A stretch of DNA of 64,000 nt from Paracoccus onubensis (GTDB lineage Bacteria; Pseudomonadota; Alphaproteobacteria; Rhodobacterales; Rhodobacteraceae): assembly GCF_003591515.1 (NCBI RefSeq), contig NZ_QZCG01000008.1, positions 186,001 through 250,000 of the forward strand. Direction: 5' to 3'. Shown in pieces: positions 8,420 to 16,886 of the stretch. Numbering within the stretch: the stretch's first letter is position 1; each line of letters begins with the position of its first letter. A program made the translations under genes and the position numbers. The notes below the pieces were generated by a model. The model had not been told where the DNA came from. It did not search any database and was given only the letters and a program-made list of their open reading frames with translations.

Positions 8420-9430
8420 CTATTCGACCGGATCGCGTCCCAGCGCGGCCAGCACACCATTCAGCACGTCCTTGCCGCCGATCTGGTCATAGAATTTCGG
8501 CCATACGGTCGTTGTGGCCAGCTCGATGAATTCCTGTTCGTCATCTGCGGGCTCGGTGATTTCCATGCCGCGCTCGACCAGATCGGCCTTGATCTTGTCT
8601 TCTTCCTCGCGCAGGAACGACGCCGAGAACTGCGTCGCCTCCTGCCCGGCCTCCAATACCTGCTGCTGCTGTTCCGGCGACAGGCTTTGGAACAGGCTTT
8701 CCGAGACGATCAGCGGCTCGATCGAGAAGATATAGCGCAGGTTCGTGATATGCTTCTGAACCTCGTCGAATTTCATCGCATTGATGGTCATGTAGGGGTT
8801 GTCCTGCCCGTCCACGACGCCCTGTTGCAGCGCGGCAAAGGTTTCGCCCCATGCCATCGGGGTCGGGTTGATACCCCATGACTTGTAGCTTTCGATCATG
8901 ATCTCGTTGCGCGGCACACGGACCACCAGCCCCTGCATATCGGCCACGCTTGCCACCGGGCGCTTGGAATTAGTCAGCACGCGAAAGCCCGAATAGCCCC
9001 AGGCAATGATACGCACCCCGGCGTCATTGATGGTCTGCTCGATCATCTGCTGGCCGATCTCGCCCTGGGTCAGGGTCTCGGCATCGTCCTGGCTCAGGAT
9101 GACATAAGGCAGGGTCAGCGTGCCGACACTGGGGGAAAACGGCATGACGTTGTTGATCGCGAGGATCGAGAAATCCAGCGTGCCGGTCGCAGCGGCGGTG
9201 ACGGTGTCCTGTTCGTCACCCAGCTGACCGTTGAGGAACAATCGGCCGGTCATCTCGCCGCCGGATTTTTCCTGAAGCGCTTCGGCAAAGGCCTTGCCAA
9301 GCGCCTCTTGCGTACCGCCGGCGCCGTCACCGACGGCGATGCGGTATTCGGTCGCTGCGGCGGGAAGAGCAGGCAGGCCCAAAGACAGGGCAAGCACGGT
9401 TCCACCGAGGATCCGGGTGATGAATGACAT
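8420..9430 (-). CDS. tauK: TRAP transporter periplasmic substrate-binding protein, taurine
   Basis: DctP-family extracytoplasmic receptor that captures the substrate in the periplasm and delivers it to TauLM. A 26-residue signal peptide ends at ALPAAA. The mature protein contains LFLNGQLGDEQDTVTAAATGTLDF, then WGYSGFRVLTNSKRPV, and the conserved binding arginine in LVVRVPRNEIMIESYKSWG. MAWGETFAALQQGVVDGQDNP completes the DctP signature. At 336 residues it has normal length. It is the first gene of the minus-strand tau operon, transcribed away from tauR across a 113-bp shared promoter region. An alternative substrate (another sulfonate or carboxylate) is possible, but the context makes taurine most likely. 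Confidence 0.92.
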   Translation of the reverse strand: MSFITRILGGTVLALSLGLPALPAAATEYRIAVGDGAGGTQEALGKAFAEALQEKSGGEMTGRLFLNGQLGDEQDTVTAAATGTLDFSILAINNVMPFSPSVGTLTLPYVILSQDDAETLTQGEIGQQMIEQTINDAGVRIIAWGYSGFRVLTNSKRPVASVADMQGLVVRVPRNEIMIESYKSWGINPTPMAWGETFAALQQGVVDGQDNPYMTINAMKFDEVQKHITNLRYIFSIEPLIVSESLFQSLSPEQQQQVLEAGQEATQFSASFLREEEDKIKADLVERGMEITEPADDEQEFIELATTTVWPKFYDQIGGKDVLNGVLAALGRDPVE

Positions 9431-9510
9431 GAAGACCTCCTTGTTGTGTGTCGCGCCGCATTATTCGCGGTCGCCGATGTGGCAAGATGTTGCAGGTGAC
9501 GGCGCGTCAG

Positions 9511-9543
9511 GATAGGTCCAGTTGGAAACAAAGATAGGTCCAG
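9511..9543. promoter_or_regulatory. Direct-repeat operator, probably for TauR
   Basis: Two identical 11-bp repeats GATAGGTCCAG occur at 9511-9521 and 9533-9543, 22 bp apart (two helical turns, same face). Read on the other strand they are CTGGACCTATC. MocR/GntR-aminotransferase regulators such as TauR and GabR bind direct repeats with about this spacing, and I recall CTGGAC-type repeats for TauR of Rhodobacter capsulatus. The downstream repeat directly abuts the tauR ATG, so bound TauR should block its own expression while activating the divergent tauK operon. The assignment is inference; the repeats themselves are seen. Confidence 0.75.
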
Positions 9544-11013
9544 ATGAGCGCTCGCATTCCCGTCGAGATGATCTTCCTGCGCGACAAGGATGCGCCGACT
9601 CTGCAGGGCCGGCTGGCCGCCGCGATCGTGCGCGCGATCCTGGAAACCCGCGCCCGGCCCGGCATGCGGCTGCCGTCAAGCCGCAGTCTGGCCGCCGCGC
9701 TGGGCTTATCGCGGATGACGGTCACGCTGGTCTATCAAGAGCTTGTCGGACAGGGCTATCTGGAAACCCGCGCCCGGTCGGGGATCATGGTGGCGGGAAC
9801 GGTACCGCATCGAAGGCTTCGGGTTCAGCGGCCGCAGCGGGGTGGCACCACGCTGGACTGGGAAAGCTGGCTGGCGGATCATCACCCGCAGCAACGGGTC
9901 ATCCGCAAGCCCGCGAACTGGCGCGAATACCGCTACCCGTTCATCTACGGGCAGCCCGATCCCAGCCTGTTCGATCACAACGCCTGGCGCGACTGCGCGC
10001 GGCGGGCCTGGGGGACGCGGGATTTTTCCGATCTGGCGGTGGATCAATACGGAATCGACGATCCTCTGCTGATCGATTTCATCTGCTCCAACACTTTGCC
10101 GCGCCGGGGTATTCATGCGCAGCCAGACGAGGTTCTGGTGACGCTTGGGGCGCAGAACGCATTGTTTCTGGCCATCGAATTGCTGGCCCGCCGCGACCGG
10201 CTGGCGGTGACCGAGGAACCCGGCTATCCCGACTTCGCCGAAACCCTGCGCCGGGCGCAAAGCCCGACCACCTTCCTGAACGTGGATGAGGGCGGCCTGA
10301 ACCCCGAGATGCTGCCCGAGAGGACCCGGCTGGTCATCGTCACCCCCAGCCACAACATCCCGACCGGCGCCACCATGCCGCTGGAGAGGCGGCACGATTT
10401 GCTGGCCCGCGCCGCCAGCCATGATTTCCTGATCGTCGAGGACGATTATGATTTCGAAATGTCCTATCTGGCGCCACCTGCCCCGGCGTTGAAATCGCTG
10501 GATCAGGCGGGGCGGGTCATCTATATCGGCAGCTTTTCGAAATCGCTGTTCCCGGGGTTGCGCATCGGCTACATGGTCGCGCCTGCCCCGCTGATCACGC
10601 GGGCGCGCAGCCTGCGCTCGATCATGCTGCGCCATCCGCCGAACCATTTGCAGCGCATCACCGCCTATTTTCTGGCACTGGGGCATTACGACGCGCATAT
10701 CGTGCGACTGCGCGGCGCATTGAAACACCGGCGCGAACTGATGAAGACCGCTCTTGCGCGCACATCACTGCGGATCGCCGGGGCATCGCGGTCCGGCGGA
10801 TCCAGCATGTGGATCGAGGCTCCGTCCGGCATCGATAGTCGCCTTCTGGCGCTGCGGCTGCAGGAAGACGGCGTGCTGATCGAGCCGGGGGACGTGTTCT
10901 TCGAAACCCCGCCCGATCCCTGCCCATTCTTCCGTCTCGGCTATTCCTCGATCCAGGATGCCAATATCGAAGCGGGTATCGGGATTATCGCTCGCCGCGC
11001 GCTGGACATATGA
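9544..11013 (+). CDS. tauR: MocR-family PLP-dependent transcriptional regulator of taurine genes
   Basis: A 489-residue fusion of an N-terminal GntR winged helix (about 15-80, with LPSSRSLAAALGLSRMTVTLVYQEL) and a type I aminotransferase-like domain (about 120-480). The PLP site is recognisable: VEDDYDFEMSY near 298-308 and the Schiff-base lysine in IGSFSKSLFPGLRIGY at about K333. Such proteins sense an amine or its aldimine through PLP; TauR is the known taurine activator in Rhodobacter. The ATG touches an operator repeat and has no clear Shine-Dalgarno, so the mRNA may be leaderless or weakly translated. It is divergent from tauKLM-tauXY-xsc-pta, its presumed target. Confidence 0.92.
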   Translation: MSARIPVEMIFLRDKDAPTLQGRLAAAIVRAILETRARPGMRLPSSRSLAAALGLSRMTVTLVYQELVGQGYLETRARSGIMVAGTVPHRRLRVQRPQRGGTTLDWESWLADHHPQQRVIRKPANWREYRYPFIYGQPDPSLFDHNAWRDCARRAWGTRDFSDLAVDQYGIDDPLLIDFICSNTLPRRGIHAQPDEVLVTLGAQNALFLAIELLARRDRLAVTEEPGYPDFAETLRRAQSPTTFLNVDEGGLNPEMLPERTRLVIVTPSHNIPTGATMPLERRHDLLARAASHDFLIVEDDYDFEMSYLAPPAPALKSLDQAGRVIYIGSFSKSLFPGLRIGYMVAPAPLITRARSLRSIMLRHPPNHLQRITAYFLALGHYDAHIVRLRGALKHRRELMKTALARTSLRIAGASRSGGSSMWIEAPSGIDSRLLALRLQEDGVLIEPGDVFFETPPDPCPFFRLGYSSIQDANIEAGIGIIARRALDI

Positions 11014-11157
11014 CGCCTGCGCGAGCAGGGCGGCGACGTTCATCCTGCTGCGCAAGGCTTCCCGGAACGCTCTTCTTGCCGAACACCGCCTTGATCGATA
11101 CCAAAGCCCGACAGAGCCCTTAATGCGGTAACGCCGGGTCAGACCGAAGGCGGGAGA

Positions 11158-12081
11158 ATGATAAATACCGACCTGTTCAAGGACTTTCTGCATCTCGTGC
11201 AAAGCCGTAACTTCTCGACCACGGCACGGGATCGTAGCATGTCACAATCCACTCTGTCGCGCCGCATCGCCACTTTGGAAGCCTTTGTCGGCTCCGCCCT
11301 GTTCGACCGGGCCATCCAGCCAGTCTCGCTGACCGAGGCAGGCGAAGCGCTGTTGCCACTGGCGCAGGACATTCTGGAAAAGATGGATACGGTTCACGGC
11401 ATCGGCCATCCCAACGCCCGGCGCCCCGACCAAAAATGCCATCTCATCGCGCTCAGCACATTGGCGCTGCATTTCTTTCCGGGCTGGCTTGCGCAATACG
11501 AAACCGATCGGGTCTGGCAGGTAGACCTGCTGAACACGGAACCGTTGCTGGCGGCCAATATCAGGAACTTCCTGAGAGGACAGGCCGAATTCCTGCTGAC
11601 CTTCGCCCATGACCGCGTGCCCGACCTGCAGGCGCTGCGCCACCACCGGTATATCGTTCTGGGACATGAAACCGCGGTGCCGGTCACCCGTTCCGACGGG
11701 TATGGGGGGCCACTGTGGTCATTTGAAAGCAAAGACGAGATCGCCTATTGCGGCTATACCAAGGGCAGTTTTTTTCAGCAGGCCCTGTCACCGTTCTTCG
11801 ACAGGCTTGGACCCCGGCTCCGCAAGGTCCGCGACAACTCGATGGCGGCGGTGATCCACGGTTTGGTCCGGCAGGGGCACGGAATGTGCTGGCTGCCCCG
11901 CATGATGATCGGCGACGACCTGAAATCCGGCATTCTCGTCAGAGCCGGCGGAACGGAATTCGACCTTGAAACCGAGATACGCCTTTATCGAAGCCACAAC
12001 ATGGACCGCTATGCCCAAAGCGTCTGGAACGCGGTCAGCGAGGGCCATCAGATCTGCCGAAAAGCAGTGCGAATTGCCTGA
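11158..12081 (+). CDS. LysR-family transcriptional regulator
   Basis: A 307-residue LTTR. The N-terminal helix-turn-helix is LVQSRNFSTTARDRSMSQSTLSRRIATLEAFVGSALFDR (about 13-50), followed by an effector-binding domain. GGGAG precedes the ATG. Its 3' end overlaps the 3' end of the MmgE/PrpD gene on the other strand by 47 bp, so the two are convergent. It is the only regulator near the peptide-utilisation operon, and a perfect T-N11-A dyad in that operon's promoter (23875) fits control by this protein. That link is inference. It lies just downstream of tauR on the same strand, separated by 144 bases without an obvious terminator, so some read-through is possible. Confidence 0.9.
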   Translation: MINTDLFKDFLHLVQSRNFSTTARDRSMSQSTLSRRIATLEAFVGSALFDRAIQPVSLTEAGEALLPLAQDILEKMDTVHGIGHPNARRPDQKCHLIALSTLALHFFPGWLAQYETDRVWQVDLLNTEPLLAANIRNFLRGQAEFLLTFAHDRVPDLQALRHHRYIVLGHETAVPVTRSDGYGGPLWSFESKDEIAYCGYTKGSFFQQALSPFFDRLGPRLRKVRDNSMAAVIHGLVRQGHGMCWLPRMMIGDDLKSGILVRAGGTEFDLETEIRLYRSHNMDRYAQSVWNAVSEGHQICRKAVRIA

Positions 12082-13414
12082 GATCGGGAGCCAGATCCAG
12101 CACCATCAGCCAGTCATGCAATCCTTTGGCCCAGGGCGCTTCGTCGCAACAGGCCATGAATTTGGCACGCATCGCGTCATCCGGGAACGGATCGCGCAGG
12201 TCCCCGCGGGCAAAAAGGCGTTCGGCCCGATATGTCTGGCCGGATGCCAGACGCAGCGTGACCTGATGGGGCAGCCGCGCGCCATCGGCGGCGGCTTCCT
12301 CCTCGGCGGTCCAGGAGGTCATGGTCAAACAGGACAGCAAAGGATCGCCGCGACGGGCGCGCACGGCCTCGGGCGTGAAATCCTGCAAGGTCAGATGCCC
12401 TTCCCGCAATGCCACAGCAACGCAATAATTCATTGAAAAGCGGGCCTGCATTTCGTTTTCGGGAAGGGTATATGGCAGGTTGCGCAAATTCGCGATCCCG
12501 ACCCTGACATCGATGGAACGCACCGCGTCGGCGCAGAAGTCATGTTGCCCGCGCAGATCGGCGATGGCATCGATGATCAGATGGGTCGAACCGCAACAGG
12601 GATGCAGCTTGGGCACCACCCCGTCGGTCTCGATGACATTGCGATCGGTCGCCTCGATTTCATGCGGGTCATAGCCGGGCATATTCGGGCCGCGGAACAT
12701 GTGGGAAAAGCCCTGTGGGCCTTCGAGGGCTATGGGGCTTCCCTCGATCCCGGCAAGCGCAAGCCGGGCGGCCTCGACAGCGTTGCGCGCGGCAAGACCC
12801 GCGTGAAAAGGCTTGGCCGGCGTGCCGAACTGCCCCTTGGTCCCACAGGCGAAGCTGCAGGCCAAAGTCAGGGCGCGGCGCAGACCGTCGGTATCTGCGC
12901 CCAGAAGATGCGCAACCCCGGCGGCTGTGCCGACCGATCCGACCGTGGATGTGCCGTGCCAACCCGCGGCATAATGCCCGGGGCCCATCCCTGCCCCCAC
13001 GAATGCCTGCGCCTGCAGCGCCACCAGATAGGCATCGATCAGATCGCGCCCGGGTCGCGAGATGTCGCAGACCGCCAGCAGCGCGGGAAGGATCACGGCG
13101 GAAGCATGGGACATTCCCGGTCCGAAATTGTCGTCGTAATCCAACGCATGCGCGGCGGTGCCGTTGACCATCGCCGCCATGGCCGAATCGGCAGTGCCGC
13201 CGGTCACCAGCCAGGCATCGCCCGGCGCCCCGGCAACGCTTGCAACGGCACGGACAACGTTATCATTGCGACTGGCATACATGCAGCCCAAGGTGTCGGC
13301 GACGGCCATCTGCGCCAGCGCGCGCCCCTGCGGTCCGGCCGCAAAGGGGCCTCGGTCATGGGATGCATGGAACCAGCGCGCCATCCGGCCGGCAATCGTC
13401 TCTTCATGTTTCAC
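12035..13414 (-). CDS. MmgE/PrpD family protein
   Basis: A 459-residue protein of the MmgE/PrpD family, which includes 2-methylcitrate dehydratase, cis-aconitate decarboxylase and poorly characterised isomerases or dehydratases. Recognisable stretches are ADTLGCMYASRNDNVVRA, NGTAAHALDYDDNFGPGMSHASAVILPALLA (the DYDD/SHAS core of the active site), GWHGTSTVGSVGTAAGVAHLLG, and KLHPCCGSTHLIIDA. It lies at the end of a long minus-strand operon, three bases after a serine hydrolase and downstream of a peptide ABC transporter. A role in propionate metabolism is therefore unlikely. It may isomerise or dehydrate a product of the hydrolases encoded upstream. No substrate can be named. Confidence 0.85.
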   Translation of the reverse strand: MKHEETIAGRMARWFHASHDRGPFAAGPQGRALAQMAVADTLGCMYASRNDNVVRAVASVAGAPGDAWLVTGGTADSAMAAMVNGTAAHALDYDDNFGPGMSHASAVILPALLAVCDISRPGRDLIDAYLVALQAQAFVGAGMGPGHYAAGWHGTSTVGSVGTAAGVAHLLGADTDGLRRALTLACSFACGTKGQFGTPAKPFHAGLAARNAVEAARLALAGIEGSPIALEGPQGFSHMFRGPNMPGYDPHEIEATDRNVIETDGVVPKLHPCCGSTHLIIDAIADLRGQHDFCADAVRSIDVRVGIANLRNLPYTLPENEMQARFSMNYCVAVALREGHLTLQDFTPEAVRARRGDPLLSCLTMTSWTAEEEAAADGARLPHQVTLRLASGQTYRAERLFARGDLRDPFPDDAMRAKFMACCDEAPWAKGLHDWLMVLDLAPDLRQFALLFGRSDGPR

Positions 13415-13417
13415 GGA

Positions 13418-14332
13418 TCAGTCCAGATGTTGAAGGATTGCGGCCAGCAATGCGCCGAATTGAAAATCCGATACCCTGTCGCCCTTTTCGGTATCCACTC
13501 GATGCAGGACGATGGCATTCCGGGCAGGCATGACCAGCGCATAATGCCCGCCCGCCCCCATCGCGAAATAGCTGCCTTCGGGCAGCACCACATTGGGAAT
13601 TCCGCAGCCTGCACGCTCCAGCCACCACATATACCCATAGGCGCCATGCGTCCCGGCCTCGCTGTTGCGCAAGGTGCAAAGCCGTGTCCAGCCTGCCGGC
13701 AGAAGCTGGCGCTTTTCCCAGACGCCACCTTGCAGATAAAGCTGACAGAACCGGAGAAGGTCGCGATTGGACAGCCGGAACGGATAGGCGGCGTGCCGGG
13801 ATTCGGTAAAGGGCTCGACCCAGGCGTCGGGCGTGGGACCTTCCGGCTGGAAATCCTGCATGCCCAAAGGATCGGCAAGATGGCGGGTAAAGCCTTCGGC
13901 CACGCTGTGACCGCTGGACTGGACATAGATCGTCCCGAGCGCGTTGAAATCCCAGTTATTATAGCACCAGAATGTGCCGGGCGCGTGGGAATGGCGCTTT
14001 TCCTTGATCATCCGCATCCATTCGGTTTCATAGCCGGCCGGATGATAAATGCCCGATCGGGCAGTCAGCAGGTCATAGACCGTCGCCTGACGCTCGACGG
14101 CCGACAGGGGATCGTGATCGTCGATACCCAACTGCTCCATCGTCGCGGCCAGATCCAGACGTCCGGCATCGACTTCGATCCCGATCAGGGCGGCCAGAAT
14201 GCTTTTGCGGATTGAATGGCACAGAAACTTGCGATCCTGAGGACCGAACTGACCGGCCAATCGGCCGTTCTGCCAAACCAGAAGCGCGGCGGTTGGCTGT
14301 CTTTCGATATGCGGTGTCAAATGCTCGATCAT
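13418..14332 (-). CDS. Serine hydrolase, beta-lactamase class C/PBP-like family
   Basis: A 304-residue beta-lactamase-related hydrolase without signal peptide, so probably cytoplasmic. The nucleophile motif S-x-x-K appears as SIRK in FLCHSIRKSILAALIG (about residues 40-43). The second motif Y-x-N is YNN in GTFWCYNNWDFNALG. A C-terminal GAGGHY takes the KTG-like position. This pattern is typical of EstB-like esterases and amidohydrolases or D-aminopeptidases rather than true beta-lactamases. Its ATG overlaps the stop of the upstream ABC ATPase by four bases, so it is made together with the peptide transporter and probably hydrolyses an imported amide or ester. Confidence 0.85.
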   Translation of the reverse strand: MIEHLTPHIERQPTAALLVWQNGRLAGQFGPQDRKFLCHSIRKSILAALIGIEVDAGRLDLAATMEQLGIDDHDPLSAVERQATVYDLLTARSGIYHPAGYETEWMRMIKEKRHSHAPGTFWCYNNWDFNALGTIYVQSSGHSVAEGFTRHLADPLGMQDFQPEGPTPDAWVEPFTESRHAAYPFRLSNRDLLRFCQLYLQGGVWEKRQLLPAGWTRLCTLRNSEAGTHGAYGYMWWLERAGCGIPNVVLPEGSYFAMGAGGHYALVMPARNAIVLHRVDTEKGDRVSDFQFGALLAAILQHLD

Positions 14333-15111
14333 GTGGCGTCCCCTTCCAGCGCAGCGGCAAAGGCCGCGCTGGCGTCCAGAAATTCGCGTGTATATTGCTC
14401 TTGCGCCTGTCCGTTGCGAACGGCTTCGGATGTCATCTCTTCGATGATACGGCCGTGCTGCATCATACCGATGCGCTGGCAGACATGCGCGATCACCGCC
14501 ATGTCATGCGACACCAGAAGATAGGTCAGACCCCGCTCGCGCTGCACCCGGGTCAGCAGATTCAGGATCTCGGCCTGCACCGAGACATCCAGTGCCGAGG
14601 TCGGCTCGTCCAGCAGCAGAATCTCGGGCTCCATGATCAGGGCGCGGGCGACGACGACCCGCTGACGCTGCCCACCTGACAGCTCATGCGGGTAACGGTA
14701 GCGGAACGAGGGATCCAGTCCTACCTGCACCAGCACTTCATCGATCCGTTGCCGCTGGCGGTCGAACCCATGGATCTGCAACGGTTCGCGCAGCACTTTC
14801 TCGACCATTTTTCGGGGATGCAGCGACGCATAGGGATCCTGGAACACCATCTGCACACGGCGCAGGAAACCGGCGCCGCGTCTTGCCTTTGGCTGCTTTT
14901 GAGCGTCCAGCAAAATCGAGCCGTCATAATCGGAATTCAAACCGGCGATTGCGCGCAGCACCGTGGTTTTGCCGCAGCCGGATTCTCCGATCAGCCCATA
15001 GCATTCGCCGCGCCCGATGTGAAAGCCGACATCCTTCACGACATGATGACGCTCGTCCTCTTCTCCGAAGGACACATTGAGATCCGCCACCTCCAACAGC
15101 GATTGCCTCAT
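14329..15111 (-). CDS. Peptide ABC transporter ATP-binding protein (OppF/DppF type)
   Basis: A 260-residue nucleotide-binding subunit. It has Walker A GESGCGKTT (about 40-48), a Q-loop in VQMVFQDPYASLHPRK, the signature LSGGQRQRV, Walker B EILLLDEPTSALD and the switch His in YLLVSHDMAV. It lacks the long zinc-like C-terminal OppF extension but matches the OppF/DppF subfamily by the FQDPYASLHPR stretch. The start codon overlaps the stop of the partner ATPase gene, and its stop overlaps the serine hydrolase start (ATGA at both junctions). Confidence 0.93.
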   Translation of the reverse strand: MRQSLLEVADLNVSFGEEDERHHVVKDVGFHIGRGECYGLIGESGCGKTTVLRAIAGLNSDYDGSILLDAQKQPKARRGAGFLRRVQMVFQDPYASLHPRKMVEKVLREPLQIHGFDRQRQRIDEVLVQVGLDPSFRYRYPHELSGGQRQRVVVARALIMEPEILLLDEPTSALDVSVQAEILNLLTRVQRERGLTYLLVSHDMAVIAHVCQRIGMMQHGRIIEEMTSEAVRNGQAQEQYTREFLDASAAFAAALEGDAT

Positions 15112-15974
15112 GATCTTTCCTCCGGACCGAAAACCGGGCCATCCAGCCAGCCTGGATCGCGTTGCGGCACATGCAGCGGATCGACATGCCGGTCAAGGCG
15201 CGGCAGGCTGTCCAGAAGCGCGCGCGTATAGGGATGGCGCGCATTTCGCAGATTCCTGGCCTCGATCTCTTCCAGCACGCGCCCTGCATACATCACCAGA
15301 ATGCGGTCGCAGAAGCTGGCGACAAGGTTCAGGTCGTGACTGATCAGAATCAACCCCGTATCCCGCGCCTCGACCAACTCGTTCAGCACGGAAAGCACCT
15401 GTCTGCGCACCGTGACGTCCAGTGCCGAGGTCGGCTCGTCCGCGATGATGATGTCGGGTTCGGGGATCAGCATCATCGCGATCATGATACGTTGGCCCAT
15501 CCCGCCCGACACTTCATGCGGAAGCAGCGAAAACACCCGCTCGGCATCGCGGATATGCACCGCCTCCAGCATCTTCAGGGCCCGTTCCCTTGCGGTTTTC
15601 TGATCCGCCTGATGATGCACGCGATAGGCTTCGACGATCTGCTCGCCCACTTTCATCAGGGGGTTCAGCGAGAATTTCGGATCCTGCAGGATCATCGAGA
15701 TCGAGCGACCGCGGATCTCGCGCATCCGCCGCTCGGACGCGGTCAGCAGATCCTCTCCGCGAAATCGCATCCGGGTGGCGGTAACCTGCGCCGATCGTGG
15801 CGTCAGCTTCAAAAGCGCGCGCCCGGTCTGCGACTTGCCGGAACCGGATTCGCCCACGATTCCCAGCTTTTCGCGCCCGACCCGAAAGGACACGCCGCGA
15901 ACCGCGTCCCGCCCGGTGCGGTTGCCCGCAAAGCGGACGCGCAGGTTTTCAACCTCCAGCAATGGTTCAGTCAT
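15108..15974 (-). CDS. Peptide ABC transporter ATP-binding protein (OppD/DppD type)
   Basis: A 288-residue ATPase that pairs with the OppF-type subunit to drive import. It shows Walker A GESGSGKSQ, a Q-loop in SMILQDPKFSLNPLMKVGEQI, a degenerate signature VSGGMGQRI, Walker B DIIIADEPTSALDV and LILISHDLNLV. The signature loop has Met in place of the usual Gln after GG, a common variant in this subfamily. The ATG at 15974 (MTEPLLEVENLRV) is chosen because homologues begin with this strand and it overlaps the upstream permease stop by eight bases; an in-frame start at 16025 would intrude 59 bases into the permease. The C-terminal region shows only part of the OppD tail (HPYTRALLDSLPRLD). Confidence 0.92.
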   Translation of the reverse strand: MTEPLLEVENLRVRFAGNRTGRDAVRGVSFRVGREKLGIVGESGSGKSQTGRALLKLTPRSAQVTATRMRFRGEDLLTASERRMREIRGRSISMILQDPKFSLNPLMKVGEQIVEAYRVHHQADQKTARERALKMLEAVHIRDAERVFSLLPHEVSGGMGQRIMIAMMLIPEPDIIIADEPTSALDVTVRRQVLSVLNELVEARDTGLILISHDLNLVASFCDRILVMYAGRVLEEIEARNLRNARHPYTRALLDSLPRLDRHVDPLHVPQRDPGWLDGPVFGPEERS

Positions 15975-16878
15975 GGCGGGGATCCAATACATCGCGAAGC
16001 CCATCGCCGGCCAGATTGACGGCAAGGCTGGTCAGAAGGATGGCGATGCCCGGCATGGCGGCAACCCACCATGCGTTCATCATGAATTCCCGGCCTGTGG
16101 ACAGCATCGCGCCCCATTCCGGGCTGGGCGGTTGCGCGCCCAGACCCAGAAAGCCCAGACCCGCAGCCGTCAGGATCACGATGGCCATGTTCAGCGTCAC
16201 CCGAACGACGACCGAGGGCAGGCACATCGGGATCACATCCGACCAGATGATCCGCAGATGCGATGCGCCCTGCATGCGCATGGCTGCCACATAGTCGGAT
16301 TTGCGGATGGTCAGGGTTTCCGCCCGGGCAAGACGCGCGATTGGCGGCCAGGCGGCAAGCGACAATGCGATCACGGCATTCTCGATTCCCGGACCCAATG
16401 CGGTGACGAAGGCCAGGGCAAGGATCAGCGAAGGGAAGGCCAGAAAGACATCCACGATCCGCATCAGCACCAGATCGATCCAGCCGCCGAAATAGCCTGC
16501 AATGGTGCCGACGATCAGCCCGACGGGGGCAACGATCCCGGCCGTCAGGACAGCGATATAAAGAGTGATCCGCGTCCCGTAGATGATCCGCGAAAGGATG
16601 TCGCGCCCCAATTCGTCAGTGCCGAACCAATGCGCGGCCGAGGGTGGCATGAGCCGTGCGGCCAGTGATTGCTGAAAGGGATTGTAGGGCGCGATAAGCG
16701 GCGCCAGCCAGGCCACGATCACCAGCAGCAACAGGAAAACAAGGCCCGCCAGCGCCGAACGGTTGGCCGCGAACCGTTTGCAGCCCAACCAGATCTGCTG
16801 CGCCCTCGCTTGCGCCGCCGAGGCCGGGACCGGCGCAGCAAGCCAGCCGCGAACACCGTGCTGATACATATCATCCAT
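15967..16878 (-). CDS. Peptide ABC transporter permease (OppC/DppC type)
   Basis: A 303-residue inner-membrane permease with an N-terminal span at about 40-60 and five further spans. It carries the DppC landmark WFGTDELGRDILSRIIYGTRITL and an EAA coupling loop in LARAETLTIRKSDYVAAMRMQGASHLRIIWSDVIP. It ends in LAGDGLRDVLDPRHD, a typical DppC C-terminus. AGGTG precedes the ATG. The gene follows the DppB-type permease by eight bases and overlaps the first ATPase gene. Confidence 0.93.
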   Translation of the reverse strand: MDDMYQHGVRGWLAAPVPASAAQARAQQIWLGCKRFAANRSALAGLVFLLLLVIVAWLAPLIAPYNPFQQSLAARLMPPSAAHWFGTDELGRDILSRIIYGTRITLYIAVLTAGIVAPVGLIVGTIAGYFGGWIDLVLMRIVDVFLAFPSLILALAFVTALGPGIENAVIALSLAAWPPIARLARAETLTIRKSDYVAAMRMQGASHLRIIWSDVIPMCLPSVVVRVTLNMAIVILTAAGLGFLGLGAQPPSPEWGAMLSTGREFMMNAWWVAAMPGIAILLTSLAVNLAGDGLRDVLDPRHD

Positions 16879-16886
16879 CGCCGCAC

